A stretch of DNA of 64,000 nucleotides, taken from Amycolatopsis palatopharyngis (GTDB lineage: Bacteria; Actinomycetota; Actinomycetes; Mycobacteriales; Pseudonocardiaceae). Below are positions 7,351-16,194 of this stretch, piece by piece. Positions within the stretch are counted from its first letter, which is position 1. The number at the start of each line of letters is the position of its first letter. The notes beneath the pieces were generated by a model. That model saw only the letters and a list, made by a program, of their open reading frames with translations. It had not been told where the DNA came from and ran no database searches. The position numbers and the translations under genes are program-made. Where the stretch lies: the NCBI RefSeq assembly GCF_003385185.1, contig NZ_PQHZ01000037.1:1-64000 (forward strand), written 5' to 3'.

Positions 7351-8771
7351 CAGGAGAGGATGAGGTTTCCCTCGAATGCGGTCAGGATGAGTCCGGCCAG
7401 CGGGCCGATGGCGAGTGAGACCGGCGCCGCAATGTAGGCCGTAACGGCGGGCCACCGGTTCACCTGTTCGAAGGTGCCGGGTTCGCTGCGCGTCGTCGGT
7501 GCAATCCAGCGCAGGTAGTAGAAGAGGCTGGCGACGGTGTTGACGATCGCCAGGACGACGAGCCAGCCGAAACCCGCATCGAACGCCGCGGTGAACACCG
7601 TGAGCTTGCCGGCGAACACGCCGGTTGGTGGTGTGCCGACGAGCCCGAGGAGGCAGACCACCAGGCTGAGCGCGAGCCAGGGATGTCGGCGTAGTAGCCC
7701 GCGGTAGTCAACGATGGTCGCGGCGCGGGGTAGAGCGCAGACGACGGCGAACGCTCCGAGGTTGGTGACGGCGTAGGCGGCGAGATAGAGCAGCAGGCTG
7801 GGCAGTGCTAGGGGCGCGCTTCCGGCGGCCGCGACCGCCATGAGTAGGTAGCCGACCTGGCTGATGGTCGAGTACGCCAGCAGCCGTCGGACGTTGTCCT
7901 GGAAGAAGGCGGCAAGGTTGCCCAGCGTCATCGTGAGGGCCGCGAGTACCGCGATCAACAGTCCCCAGTCCAGCGCCGTCGGGGCGAGGGCCGCTGAGAC
8001 GAATCGGTAGATCGCGACGACGGCGCCGATCTTGGGAATGGTGGTGATCAGGGCGGCGACCGGCGGGCGAGATCCTTCAGTGACGTCGGGTACCCAGAAG
8101 TGCATTGGTACGGCGCCGGCTTTGAACAGTGGCCCGGCCAGGAGCAAGAGGGCACCGACCGCGACGGCGCCCCCGGCAGCGGACGGGAGCGACTCGGACA
8201 GTTGCGGATAGGCAGTAGAACGAGCGACGCCGAACAGGGTCATCAGCCCGAACAGCATCGTCACACCGACCAGCGCACCCATGAGGTAGTACTTCATGCT
8301 GGCTTCGGTGCCCGGAGAGTCCTTGGCGAACGCGGTCAGCGCATAAAGCGGCACGCTGGCTAAGAGGTAGGCGGCCGCGAGCAGCAGGAGGTCGTTGGCG
8401 CCGGCGAGCAGCACTGCGCCGAGCGCGCCGAGCAGCAGCAGGACGACGAACTCGGCTTCCCGCCGATCGCCACGAATGTCCGCAGCGGCCAGGCCCAGCA
8501 CCAGCAGCACCGACACCAGCACCATCGCACGGACAGCGTTGGTGGCCACATCGATCGAATAGGTGCCCTCGAACACCGTCATGCCCGGCCGCGACCAGTT
8601 GGCGACCGTTGCCGCGAGCCCACCCGCGCATGCGGCCGCGGCAAGTGCACGAACCAGCCACTGCCACTGCCGGGGGAGGTAGGAACCCAGCAGCAAACCG
8701 AAAACGGCGGCGCCGGCGAGGAACAGTTCGGGGAGCAGAAAGGTCAGCTCCTGAGTCATCGAAGCGTCCAT
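7350..8771 (-). CDS. nuoN: NADH-quinone oxidoreductase subunit N-like protein
   Basis: A 473-residue antiporter-like membrane subunit with about 14 hydrophobic helices; usual NuoN proteins are 450-500 residues. Recognisable elements include KYYLMGALVGVTMLFG (helix 5 region), FKAGAVPMHFWVPDV (lysine in helix 7 and the broken helix), and QDNVRRLLAYSTISQVGYLLMAV (helix 10-11). In complex I this subunit moves one proton per cycle. Here it is the last gene of the minus-strand nuo run A-B-like-H-J-K-L-M-N. ATG 8771 overlaps the nuoM end to within a base, indicating coupling. No NADH-dehydrogenase or Q-module genes accompany it, so its energy source is uncertain. Confidence 0.9.
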   Translation of the reverse strand: MDASMTQELTFLLPELFLAGAAVFGLLLGSYLPRQWQWLVRALAAAACAGGLAATVANWSRPGMTVFEGTYSIDVATNAVRAMVLVSVLLVLGLAAADIRGDRREAEFVVLLLLGALGAVLLAGANDLLLLAAAYLLASVPLYALTAFAKDSPGTEASMKYYLMGALVGVTMLFGLMTLFGVARSTAYPQLSESLPSAAGGAVAVGALLLLAGPLFKAGAVPMHFWVPDVTEGSRPPVAALITTIPKIGAVVAIYRFVSAALAPTALDWGLLIAVLAALTMTLGNLAAFFQDNVRRLLAYSTISQVGYLLMAVAAAGSAPLALPSLLLYLAAYAVTNLGAFAVVCALPRAATIVDYRGLLRRHPWLALSLVVCLLGLVGTPPTGVFAGKLTVFTAAFDAGFGWLVVLAIVNTVASLFYYLRWIAPTTRSEPGTFEQVNRWPAVTAYIAAPVSLAIGPLAGLILTAFEGNLILS

Positions 8772-8772
8772 G

Positions 8773-10269
8773 TCAGCGACTCAGCAGGGAGCCGAGGGTA
8801 CTGGCGGCGGGCTCGATGAGGTCCAGCAGGAAGCGTGGGAAGAGTCCGATCACGACGGCGAACACCATCAGCGGCACGATCGACACCGTCTCGGCGGCGG
8901 TCAGGTCAGTGGTGCCGGTGCCGCTGCTGCCGGCTGATGGCGACCCCAGGAAGATCCGCTGGTACGCCCGCAGGAACAGCGCGGCCGTGATGAGGATGCC
9001 GAGGAAGGCCAGTGCCGTGGCGACGGGCGCACCGCCGAGCGAGCCGGTGAAGATCTGGAACTCGGCGATGAACCCGGAGAACCCGGGCAAGCCCAGTGAC
9101 GCGAAAGCGGCGACGGCGGTCACTCCGGCGAACTTCGGGGCTTTGGCGGCCAGCCCGCCGTACGAGCTCATGTCGTAGGTGTGCCCCCGCTCGTACAGCA
9201 CGCCTGCGAGCAGGAACAGTGCCCCCGTGATTAGCCCGTGGCTCACCATCTGGGTCACCGCCCCTGTCACGGCGAGGTCATGTGCTTGCGAGTCCGACGA
9301 GGCGACGAGCCCGGCCGCGCCGACCGCGAGGATGATGTAGCCCATGTGGTTGACCGAGGTGTAGGCGATCATTCGTTTGAAGTCGCGCTGTGCCAGGGCG
9401 ACCAGCGCTCCGTAGAGCACACTGACCACTCCGACGATCACGATGACCGGAGCGTAGGTGCGCCAGGCGTCGGGCAACATCGGCATCGCGATCCGGACGA
9501 AACCGTATGTTCCCATTTTCAGCAGTACGCCAGCCAGGATCGCTGATCCAGCGGCTGGTGCTTCGGTGTGCGCGGGGGGAAGCCAGGTGTGAAACGGCAC
9601 CGTGGGTGTCTTGATGGCCAGGCCGACGACGATCGCGAGTAACACCAGGGCACCGAGAGTGCCCTTGCCCGCGAGCGGGTTCTGCTCGCTCAACTGGACC
9701 ATGTCGAACGTGCTGGGTTCGGCGGCGACGTAGAGGCCGATGAAGCCGAGCAGCAGCGCCAGCGAGCCCACGAAGGTGTAGAGGAAGAACTTCAGCGCGG
9801 CGCGAGCCGCGTCCTTGTGGCCCCAGCCGGCGATCACGAAGTACATGCCCACAATGGACAGGTCGAAGAACACGAAGAAGAGAATGAGGTCCAGCGAGAC
9901 GAACAGGCCGAGGCTGACCGTTTCCAGGAACAGGAACAGCGCTGCGAACGCGCGGACCCTATGGGTCTGGCGCAGGGAGTAGATCGCGCAGGCAAGGAAG
10001 AGCACCGTGGTCACGCCCACCAACGGCAGGCTGAGTCCATCGACTCCAATGTGGTAACCGGACTTCACGGTCGGGATCCAACGTTGATTGACCTCGTAAC
10101 CGAATCCGGATTGGCCGGGGGAGTAGTTGACCCACAGCGCGACGACCATGGCGACTTCCGCCGCGCTGGCCGTAATCCAGGTCCAGCGCACTACCACGTC
10201 GCTGATCCGTGGCATGGCCAGCAGCCCGGCCGCGACCGCTAGCGGCAGGAATACCACGATGCTGAGCAC
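8773..10269 (-). CDS. nuoM: NADH-quinone oxidoreductase subunit M-like protein
   Basis: About 498 residues with 14 predicted helices. GTG 10269 (VLSIVVFLPL) is preferred to the longer frame to 10287 because GGGAGG sits just before it. The family signatures are intact: WGHKDAARAALKFFLYTF (helix 5), KTPTVPFHTWLPPAHTEAPAAGS (helix 7 and broken helix), and AQRDFKRMIAYTSVNHMGYI (helix 9-10). These lysines and glutamates form the proton path in complex I. It sits between nuoL and nuoN as in canonical operons. All catalytic membrane residues seem present, so ion pumping is plausible even though the electron-input subunits are missing from the cluster. Confidence 0.92.
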   Translation of the reverse strand: MLSIVVFLPLAVAAGLLAMPRISDVVVRWTWITASAAEVAMVVALWVNYSPGQSGFGYEVNQRWIPTVKSGYHIGVDGLSLPLVGVTTVLFLACAIYSLRQTHRVRAFAALFLFLETVSLGLFVSLDLILFFVFFDLSIVGMYFVIAGWGHKDAARAALKFFLYTFVGSLALLLGFIGLYVAAEPSTFDMVQLSEQNPLAGKGTLGALVLLAIVVGLAIKTPTVPFHTWLPPAHTEAPAAGSAILAGVLLKMGTYGFVRIAMPMLPDAWRTYAPVIVIVGVVSVLYGALVALAQRDFKRMIAYTSVNHMGYIILAVGAAGLVASSDSQAHDLAVTGAVTQMVSHGLITGALFLLAGVLYERGHTYDMSSYGGLAAKAPKFAGVTAVAAFASLGLPGFSGFIAEFQIFTGSLGGAPVATALAFLGILITAALFLRAYQRIFLGSPSAGSSGTGTTDLTAAETVSIVPLMVFAVVIGLFPRFLLDLIEPAASTLGSLLSR

Positions 10270-10324
10270 GCTCACCTCCCGTTCCAATCTGTGCTGGTGT
10301 TACTGCCAGGCGAAGAGTTACGCA

Positions 10325-12172
10325 TCACAACACGACCAGCAGGACTGCCAGCGCCGCCAGAACGACGACGGCTTGGGCGTAGTAGTGATGGAGCTGGCCG
10401 GTCTGGGGCCGCCGGGCCAACCTCCCGAGCTTGCGAAAACCGCTCGCCAATGCCCGCACGGTTGCCTCGACCGACCACTCCAGTCGCGCGTCTACCGTGC
10501 CGGCGAACGAGGTGCCGACCACGGCGGTGGCGCGCACTCCACCGTCCACGACCCGGTCGTCGAACCGGGCGAGCAGTTCGGCAGCCCGCTGAGCGGGAAC
10601 GGCGACGCCGGCGCGCGCGAGCGCCTCCAGACCGAGCCACTCGCCGAGGCGTTGCTGCATCGGTACGTCGCCGCGTTGCCACACCACGCCGGCCGCGGCG
10701 CCAGCGGCGGCCACGGCCACCACTGCGGACAGGAGATACTCCCACCACACCGGCGTCGGCTCCTGGCCGTCGGCCACGATGGCCGCGAACTCAGACCACA
10801 CGCTGTGCACGGCGAGTATGCCGAGCAGCGCCGCGCCCGCCGCCAACGGTGGTAGAGCGTGACGCTGCCACGGGGTGACCTGGCGGGTTCCCTGCCGGTC
10901 GGTGTCCCACGCTGGGTCGAGAGCGGGTGCGGACCAGACGAGGACGACGGCGCGCGCCGCGTAGGCGGCGCTGAGCGCGGCAGCCGCAAGCCCCAGCAGG
11001 TACAGCGGTGTCGACTCGTGCAGCGCTGCCGCCAGCACCACGTCCTTGGTCGCCCAGATCGACAGCGGTGGGATCCCAGCGAGAGTCACCGCGCCGACAG
11101 TGAACGTGGCCCCGACGACCGGGTATCGCCTGGCTACCCCACGCAAGTCGGGCAGGTTCTTCGTGCCCAGCGCGGCGAGCCAGGCCCCCGCGGCCAGGAA
11201 CAACAGACTCTTCGTGAGCGCGTGTGCCACCAGGTGTGCGCTTCCGGCCGCTACGCCGCCCGCGCCCGCGGCGAGCACCATGAACCCGACCTGGGCACAC
11301 GTGGACGCTGCCAGCAACTGCTTGAGATCGCGTTGCACCAGCGCTACCGCGCCAAGCGCGAGTGCGGTGAGCGCGCCGAGCCACGCGACGAAGACTGCCG
11401 CCCACGCGGTGGCCGAAAGCAGCGGCTCCAGCCGCAACAGCAGGTACGCCCCGGCCGCGACCATCGTGGCCGAGTGCAGTAGCGCCGACACCGGGCTGGG
11501 GCCGTCCATGGCCCGAGACAGCCAGAAGCTGAACGGAAGCTGCGCCGACTTGCCCATCGCGGCAAGCACAACACCCGCGGCAACCACGTCCCGCCAGCCG
11601 TCCGGCAGCCGAGCCAGCTCGCTGAGTTCGAGCGCCCCCGCGCCGCCCGCCAGCGCGGCGCCCGCCGCGAGATAGAGACCGAGATCAGCGGCCCTCGTGG
11701 TCAGGAACGCCACAGTTCCCGAGCTCGCGCGTCCGGCATCGCGCCACCAGAAGCCGATGAGCGCGTAGGACATCGCGCCCATCACTTCCCACGCCATCAG
11801 CAGCGCAACCATGGTGCTTGCGGTGACCGTCACCAGCATCGCGCCCGCGAACACCAGCATGAACCCGAAGAACCGCGCCCGCGCCTCGTCTCGGCCGAAC
11901 TCACCCGCCGCGAACACCAGCACCGCGAGCAGGACGACCGCGACGGTGATCACCATGACCGCCGACAGCCCGTCGACCTGCAGGCCGAAGGCGACACCCT
12001 CCAGATAGGAGGCCGAGATCGCGGGCCGGTCCACGGCCACGAGGATCGACGCCGCCAGCGTCAACACGGTGGCGCCGATCGCAACAACTCCGGCGTAGGG
12101 GTCGGCGCGGCGGCCGGACAGGAGCAGGGCTGTTCCGACGACCAGCGGAATCCCGACAAGCAACCAGAGCAT
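10325..12172 (-). CDS. nuoL: NADH-quinone oxidoreductase subunit L-like protein
   Basis: A 615-residue antiporter-like subunit, the usual NuoL size. Visible landmarks are LLMAWEVMGAMSYALIGFWW (Glu of helix 5), AAMGKSAQLPFSFWLSRAMDGPSPVSALLHSATMV (helix 7-8 with His/Lys), LVQRDLKQLLAASTCAQVGF, and a C-terminal extension with the hydrophobic end helix after a long amphipathic stretch (the lateral helix). In complex I this distal subunit pumps a proton. ATG 12172 lies 5 bp past the nuoK stop. The C-terminal 100 residues are rich in Ala and Arg and less typical. Together with M, N, K, J, H and A it makes a complete membrane arm. Confidence 0.92.
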   Translation of the reverse strand: MLWLLVGIPLVVGTALLLSGRRADPYAGVVAIGATVLTLAASILVAVDRPAISASYLEGVAFGLQVDGLSAVMVITVAVVLLAVLVFAAGEFGRDEARARFFGFMLVFAGAMLVTVTASTMVALLMAWEVMGAMSYALIGFWWRDAGRASSGTVAFLTTRAADLGLYLAAGAALAGGAGALELSELARLPDGWRDVVAAGVVLAAMGKSAQLPFSFWLSRAMDGPSPVSALLHSATMVAAGAYLLLRLEPLLSATAWAAVFVAWLGALTALALGAVALVQRDLKQLLAASTCAQVGFMVLAAGAGGVAAGSAHLVAHALTKSLLFLAAGAWLAALGTKNLPDLRGVARRYPVVGATFTVGAVTLAGIPPLSIWATKDVVLAAALHESTPLYLLGLAAAALSAAYAARAVVLVWSAPALDPAWDTDRQGTRQVTPWQRHALPPLAAGAALLGILAVHSVWSEFAAIVADGQEPTPVWWEYLLSAVVAVAAAGAAAGVVWQRGDVPMQQRLGEWLGLEALARAGVAVPAQRAAELLARFDDRVVDGGVRATAVVGTSFAGTVDARLEWSVEATVRALASGFRKLGRLARRPQTGQLHHYYAQAVVVLAALAVLLVVL

Positions 12173-12176
12173 GGCT

Positions 12177-12482
12177 TCAGTCCTTCAGATCCGCGGCCAT
12201 GTCGGTCATGTCAACGTCCCTCGCTCGGAACACTGCCGTGGTCACCGCGAATCCGGCCGCCATCTCGATCGCCATGGCAGTGACGGCAAGCACCACGAAA
12301 ACCTGGCCGTCCGCGCGAGCGGGCGAAGTGAAGTACCAGAAGCCGGCGCCGCCGACGATCACCGCGTTGATCATCAGCTCGAGCCCCATCATGATCATGA
12401 CGATGGACTGCTGGGACAACGCGCCGTACAGCCCGACGCTGAACAGCGCCGCCGCGAGCAACAGGTAGTCCTGCAGGGTCAT
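12177..12482 (-). CDS. nuoK: NADH-quinone oxidoreductase subunit K-like protein
   Basis: A 101-residue three-helix protein of standard length. SQQSIVMIMMGLELMINAVIV contains the conserved membrane glutamate of helix 2 (MGLELM), and the third helix carries AVTAMAIEMAAGFAVTTAVF with the second conserved glutamate. NuoK homologues (also MrpC) form part of the proton channel. The ATG overlaps the nuoJ stop (ATGA-type overlap at 12479-12482), and nuoL begins 5 bp after its stop, so the genes are translationally coupled. Confidence 0.92.
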   Translation of the reverse strand: MTLQDYLLLAAALFSVGLYGALSQQSIVMIMMGLELMINAVIVGGAGFWYFTSPARADGQVFVVLAVTAMAIEMAAGFAVTTAVFRARDVDMTDMAADLKD

Positions 12483-13042
12483 TGACCGACACCTCCCCGG
12501 ACCGGGTCGTCGGGGCGCTTGCGATCCAGTCGGTCACCGAAGCGGTCGTAGCGGCCCCGCTGCGTCGACAGCACAACGGTGGCGATGATCGTGGCGAACA
12601 GGGCAAGGCCAAGGACGATCATGACGAGCATCTTCGAACCCATGAGGGCTTCGCCCAGCGCCAGCGTTGGGTCCGGTGGCGGCTGCGCGGAGGTGGTGGG
12701 CCAGTCGATCAGGAAGATTCCGGTGGCCAGTACGGCGAACGTTCCGATCGAGATCGCCAGCGACCCCTTCTGGTTGTGCACCATGGACATCGGCATGAGA
12801 CCGGCAGGGTTCATCATGTACATCAGCATGAAGACCACCATGATGACCATCTCCATGATCATCATAAGGATGACCAGCACGCCCAGGTAGGTGAGTTCCA
12901 CCAGCAGCAGCGTGACCCCCGCGAACACGAACGATGCCAACAGCGAGAAGGTGGCCCGCGCCATGGAGTCCACGCGGAACACCAGAATGCCGGTGATGAC
13001 GGCCCCAGCGGCGCACAGCCAGAACGCGATCTCAGACCACAT
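12479..13042 (-). CDS. nuoJ: NADH-quinone oxidoreductase subunit J-like protein
   Basis: A 187-residue protein with five hydrophobic helices. The core VELTYLGVLVILMMIMEMVIMVVFMLMYMM corresponds to the NuoJ helix with the pi-bulge. It is unusually Met-rich here: more than ten Met in about 50 residues (MMIMEMVIMVVFMLMYMMNPAGLMPMSM in pieces), more than NuoJ normally has. Methionines can bind Cu(I), so the enrichment may be meaningful in a copper island, though Met is common in such helices. The last third is a soluble acidic/basic tail. Start ATG 13042; the end overlaps nuoK by 4 bases. Confidence 0.88.
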   Translation of the reverse strand: MWSEIAFWLCAAGAVITGILVFRVDSMARATFSLLASFVFAGVTLLLVELTYLGVLVILMMIMEMVIMVVFMLMYMMNPAGLMPMSMVHNQKGSLAISIGTFAVLATGIFLIDWPTTSAQPPPDPTLALGEALMGSKMLVMIVLGLALFATIIATVVLSTQRGRYDRFGDRLDRKRPDDPVRGGVGQ

Positions 13043-13054
13043 ATGTCCAGCCCT

Positions 13055-13981
13055 TCATATGACGACGACAGCCACGACGAGGGCCTGGAGCAGGGTCGCG
13101 GGAATGAGCACGATCCACGCGATCTCCTCGAACCTGTCCATCCGGATGGTGGGCAGCCGCCGTCCGGCCCAGACGAGCGCGGCCAGCACCACAGCGGTCT
13201 TCACCAGCGACCACAGCCAGGCCGGTAGCACCGGTCCCAATCCTCCGCCGAGGAACAGGGGAACCGACATCGCCGCTCCGGACACCAGCAGCAGCCAGCG
13301 TCCCCCGGCGAACACCAACCTGTCCACACCGGACATCTCCGCCATTGCCCCGCCGGCGATGTCACGGCTCACGGGATGGTCGAACGGGCTGAAGAACGCC
13401 ATCGCAAGAACCGAGGCCAGAAACACGACGAACGCGATCGGCATCCAGACCACGAACCACAGGTCCTGCTGTGCCGCGACGATATCCGCGATCCGCAGTG
13501 AGCCCGCGCCGAGTGCCGCGGTCGTCAGCACGAACATATGCGGCAGCTCATACGCCAGTCCCTGGGCGAGGAACCGGTAGCCGCCCACCAGGCCGAACGC
13601 CGAGTTGGCTCCCCAGCCAGCCAGCCAGACGGCAGCCCACGCGACGATCTCCATCGCGTTGAACCACACGACCCCGACGGACAGGTCTCCCACTGCCCAG
13701 TGCCCGAGTGGCGTGACGAACGAAGCCGCCACGGCCGCGGTCAGCAACGCGATGCCGGAGCCCCGCCACAGCAGGGTGTCGGCGGCGAGAGTGCGTCGCC
13801 GCTGTTGCACGAGTAAGCCGGCCACGGATCGCAACGGTGCTGTCGCCGTCGCACGTAAGTTACCGCTGCTTCCAGCAGCTCGCGCCGCGAGCCCGGTATC
13901 CAGCGCGACAGCCGCCAGCGCGAAGGCCACCAGCACCAACGGCAGTAGCAGTGCCCCGAGCCAGCCGGTCGCCTCAACCAT
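13055..13981 (-). CDS. nuoH: NADH-quinone oxidoreductase subunit H-like protein (atypical)
   Basis: A 308-residue, eight-helix membrane protein at the normal NuoH place in the operon. In complex I, NuoH forms the quinone chamber with NuoB and NuoD. Some features remain (GLVGGYRFLAQGLAYELPHMF, MAFFSPFDHPVSR), but the near-invariant loop usually read as FDLPEAExELV is FDHPVSRDIAGGAMAEM. The acidic LPEAE box is therefore altered to His-Pro-Val-Ser-Arg. Other conserved acidic residues of the E-channel are hard to locate. This fits a complex that no longer docks a standard NuoB/NuoD pair. The start ATG 13981 overlaps the upstream NuoB-like gene by 8 bases. Confidence 0.85.
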   Translation of the reverse strand: MVEATGWLGALLLPLVLVAFALAAVALDTGLAARAAGSSGNLRATATAPLRSVAGLLVQQRRRTLAADTLLWRGSGIALLTAAVAASFVTPLGHWAVGDLSVGVVWFNAMEIVAWAAVWLAGWGANSAFGLVGGYRFLAQGLAYELPHMFVLTTAALGAGSLRIADIVAAQQDLWFVVWMPIAFVVFLASVLAMAFFSPFDHPVSRDIAGGAMAEMSGVDRLVFAGGRWLLLVSGAAMSVPLFLGGGLGPVLPAWLWSLVKTAVVLAALVWAGRRLPTIRMDRFEEIAWIVLIPATLLQALVVAVVVI

Positions 13982-15203
13982 GGTGGACCTCGTGGTGGGT
14001 GAGTGTCTCGAGGTCGGGATCGAGGCTCGCCACGAGCAGGCGGGCGTTGGCGAGTTCCTGGCCTTCGAGTAGAGCGGGCAGGACAGCCAGCGTCCACTGG
14101 GCCTCTTGGGCTCCGTCGAGTTCGGATTCGTGGACTTCGGCCAGCTTCGACTGATCGAACGCAGCTGACGCCGACGCGATCCACGTGTGCAGTCGCGTTA
14201 GTGCGTCATCTCCCAGTGCCGGGGGAGTGGACGGGTCGTCTGGAGTGGCTCCCACTCCCGTCAACGACCAGCGGAGCATGCGGGAGCGCCGCACATGGCG
14301 GGCCCACTGGGCGAATGACTTGGCTGTCTCTGTGACGTGCTCTCCGCGTAGGGCCTGGTCCCGTAGCACGCGCGCCTGCGACGAGGCGTCAGGCCAGCCG
14401 GCGATGGACAGCAACTTCGCACAGGAGTCCAGCCGTCGAGCAGCCACTCGGCGTGCTGCTTCCACCGGCGGTGAACTGCGGTCTGTCCAGAATGGCTCCC
14501 GTGGTGCGCCGTCGAGACCGACTACCTCGGCTGTCGCCTCCTGGATGACATCGCCCTGCAAGGTCGTCCGGATGACGAGACCGGCAGGCCATTCCGGCAA
14601 CAATGGGCCGAGTGGGACGTGGAGCTGGTCGAGCATGAGGCCGTCGCGATCTTCTGCCCGGTCGGCCATCGGAACGCCGCCAGGCATTTCCATGTCGCCC
14701 ATGTCGTGGCCGTGATGGTTGTGGCCCTGGTCGTCGGATTCCTCGTGCTGGTCGTGCTCACCAGAGTGCTGCTCGTGCTGGCCGTGTTCGGACTGTCCTG
14801 AATCGCCGTCCCCCTCATGTCCCTCGTGCTCGTGCTGTTCGTGCCCAGGCGTTTCGTGCGTGTCTTGCGAGGCGCGGACTGCTTGCTCACGCTGTTGGCC
14901 GGCATCTCGAAGTGTTCTCGTCGCCGCATCCAGTTCCGCCCATGCGGCTGCCGCGGTGTCGACGTCCACGCGAACGCGCGGCGCCGGTACCAAACTCCAT
15001 ACCTGCTGGACGTATGGCTGCATCTGCCTGGTGATCGGCCCGGCCACGACGAGGATGTTCGCCTCGGCAGGACTGGCTGCTACTCGCCAGCCGCGTTCCC
15101 GGATGACGCGTTCGACGGCGAGTCGCGCCCCGATCCCACCGGGTGTGGTCACCACCAGTGGGCGCGGCGGGGTGTGCCGTAACAGCCACGAGGTCAGGTC
15201 CAT
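13974..15203 (-). CDS. NuoB-like (possibly NuoB-NuoD-like) fusion with a His-rich insert and no Fe-S cysteines
   Basis: ATG 15203 (MDLTSWLLRH) is chosen because it overlaps the nuoA end by 10 bases; the longer frame to 15551 lies across nuoA. The product has 409 residues. The N-terminal 90 residues resemble NuoB: VERVIRERGWRV, then ANILVVAGPITRQMQPYVQQVW and VPAPRVRVDVD. The four cysteines that hold cluster N2 are all missing; the only Cys is near residue 270. Residues about 110-175 are an extreme His/Glu/Asp stretch (more than 15 His), ending GHDMGDMEMPGG. The C-terminal 200 residues begin PLGPLLPEWPAGLVIRTTLQGD, which may be a decayed NuoD N-terminus (GPxHP..hG..r....G), then turn helical. 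It cannot transfer electrons as NuoB does. A metal-binding or structural cap on the membrane arm is one possibility (inference). Confidence 0.75.
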   Translation of the reverse strand: MDLTSWLLRHTPPRPLVVTTPGGIGARLAVERVIRERGWRVAASPAEANILVVAGPITRQMQPYVQQVWSLVPAPRVRVDVDTAAAAWAELDAATRTLRDAGQQREQAVRASQDTHETPGHEQHEHEGHEGDGDSGQSEHGQHEQHSGEHDQHEESDDQGHNHHGHDMGDMEMPGGVPMADRAEDRDGLMLDQLHVPLGPLLPEWPAGLVIRTTLQGDVIQEATAEVVGLDGAPREPFWTDRSSPPVEAARRVAARRLDSCAKLLSIAGWPDASSQARVLRDQALRGEHVTETAKSFAQWARHVRRSRMLRWSLTGVGATPDDPSTPPALGDDALTRLHTWIASASAAFDQSKLAEVHESELDGAQEAQWTLAVLPALLEGQELANARLLVASLDPDLETLTHHEVHHG

Positions 15204-15559
15204 CGCAGGGCTCCCTCTCTCCACGCGTAGACAACCCCTGCCATGAGGATCCCGAGGAAGACGAACATCTCGACGACCGACGAGACGCCCTTCTCGGCCA
15301 CGACGAGTGTCCACGGGTACATGAACACCATCTCCATGTCGAACGCCAGGAGGACCATGGTGATGGCGTACCAGCGGACGTGATAGCGGGACACCGCGTG
15401 CTCGGTCGGGTCGTGGCCAGAAAGGAACGGCCGCACCTCGGTCATCGTCTTGCCAAGCCGGACGAGAAACGCGACGCCGTACAGACCCGAGGCGATGATG
15501 AACATCAGGACGAAGAGGAGAAGTGCGCCGCCGACGTTCACCTTGGACCACACCTCCAA
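15194..15559 (-). CDS. nuoA: NADH-quinone oxidoreductase subunit A-like protein
   Basis: A 121-residue three-helix protein, first gene of the operon. Diagnostic NuoA features: RPFLSGHDPTEHAVSRYHVRWYAITMVLLAFDMEMVFMYPW, with the FDMEMVFMYPW helix being the family hallmark. The loop lacks the usual conserved cysteine and reads SGHDPTEHAVSRYHV, i.e. His-rich. The start is unclear: TTG 15559 or GTG 15553 both fit. The only operator-like sequence upstream is a weak half-match near 15588. Its stop overlaps the NuoB-like start. Confidence 0.9.
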   Translation of the reverse strand: MEVWSKVNVGGALLLFVLMFIIASGLYGVAFLVRLGKTMTEVRPFLSGHDPTEHAVSRYHVRWYAITMVLLAFDMEMVFMYPWTLVVAEKGVSSVVEMFVFLGILMAGVVYAWREGALRWT

Positions 15560-15730
15560 CTCTGTCGCCGTCGAACTGCGACGTGTCTACTACTCACGAT
15601 CGCAGAGGATATTCGTCTACGGGCTTCGCCGCAGGCTGGGCTGCATCCGACTTAGCCTGCTCGCGCTCTGGATGACGCCGAGTTTCAGCTCGACACCGGT
15701 GAAGGTGGGCGCCCGCCTTCAGCTTCGTTA

Positions 15731-16140
15731 TCAGTGGTGATGTGCGACGGCAGTCGGCTGCTCCTCGAAAGGCTGTGCCGGGATGATGCGGTCCAGCCAC
15801 AGCGACGACACCGCGAACAGGAGGCCTGCGCCGTTGATAATGCCGCCGATCCAGTTCACCGAGACCACACCGAGTCCGGAGTCGATGGCAAGGCCTCCGA
15901 GCCAGATCCCGAGTGCGGAGCCGAGCGTGAACGCCGAGATGTTGGCGGCCGAGGCAACATCGGGTGCGTCACCCGCCTTGGTCATCACCCGCAGCTGGAG
16001 CGGGGCCACGACGGAGAACGCCGCGATCCCGTACAGCAGCACTCCACCGACAGCGGAGACCGGGTGCTGGATCAACAGCGTCATCGCGAACAACATCACC
16101 GTAAGGCTCGCGACGGTACCGATGAGTGCGCCTCGTACAT
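15731..16140 (-). pseudogene. C-terminal half of an MFS drug/sugar efflux permease
   Basis: The frame ends at a stop at 15731 with a His-tailed C-terminus and reads back through four or five helices: VGGVLLYGIAAFSVVAPLQLRVM, ASAANISAFTLGSALGIWLGG, and WIGGIINGAGLLFAVSSLWL. These match the last third of AraJ/YdhP-type major facilitator permeases (inner repeat 2). Upstream of about 16140 the homology stops (VRGALIGTVASLTVM is the last recognisable part) and no start codon with the first half is present. The first 6-8 helices, including the motif A loop, are lost. The gene is a remnant directly abutting an unrelated plus-strand hydrolase fragment. Confidence 0.75.
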
Positions 16141-16194
16141 TCCCTGTATCGCCAGGCGTCCGACTGTCTCGCGCGCTAACGGAGTCCGCCGATC

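Noticed and set aside
13974..15551. 525-residue minus-strand reading frame across nuoA
   Set aside because: The extension beyond 15203 overlaps nuoA in another frame and is Arg/Pro-rich; ATG 15203 gives a normal overlap.
15588..15604. TACTA-N7-TCGCA upstream of nuoA
   Set aside because: Two mismatches in the second arm; insufficient to place the nuo operon in the regulon.
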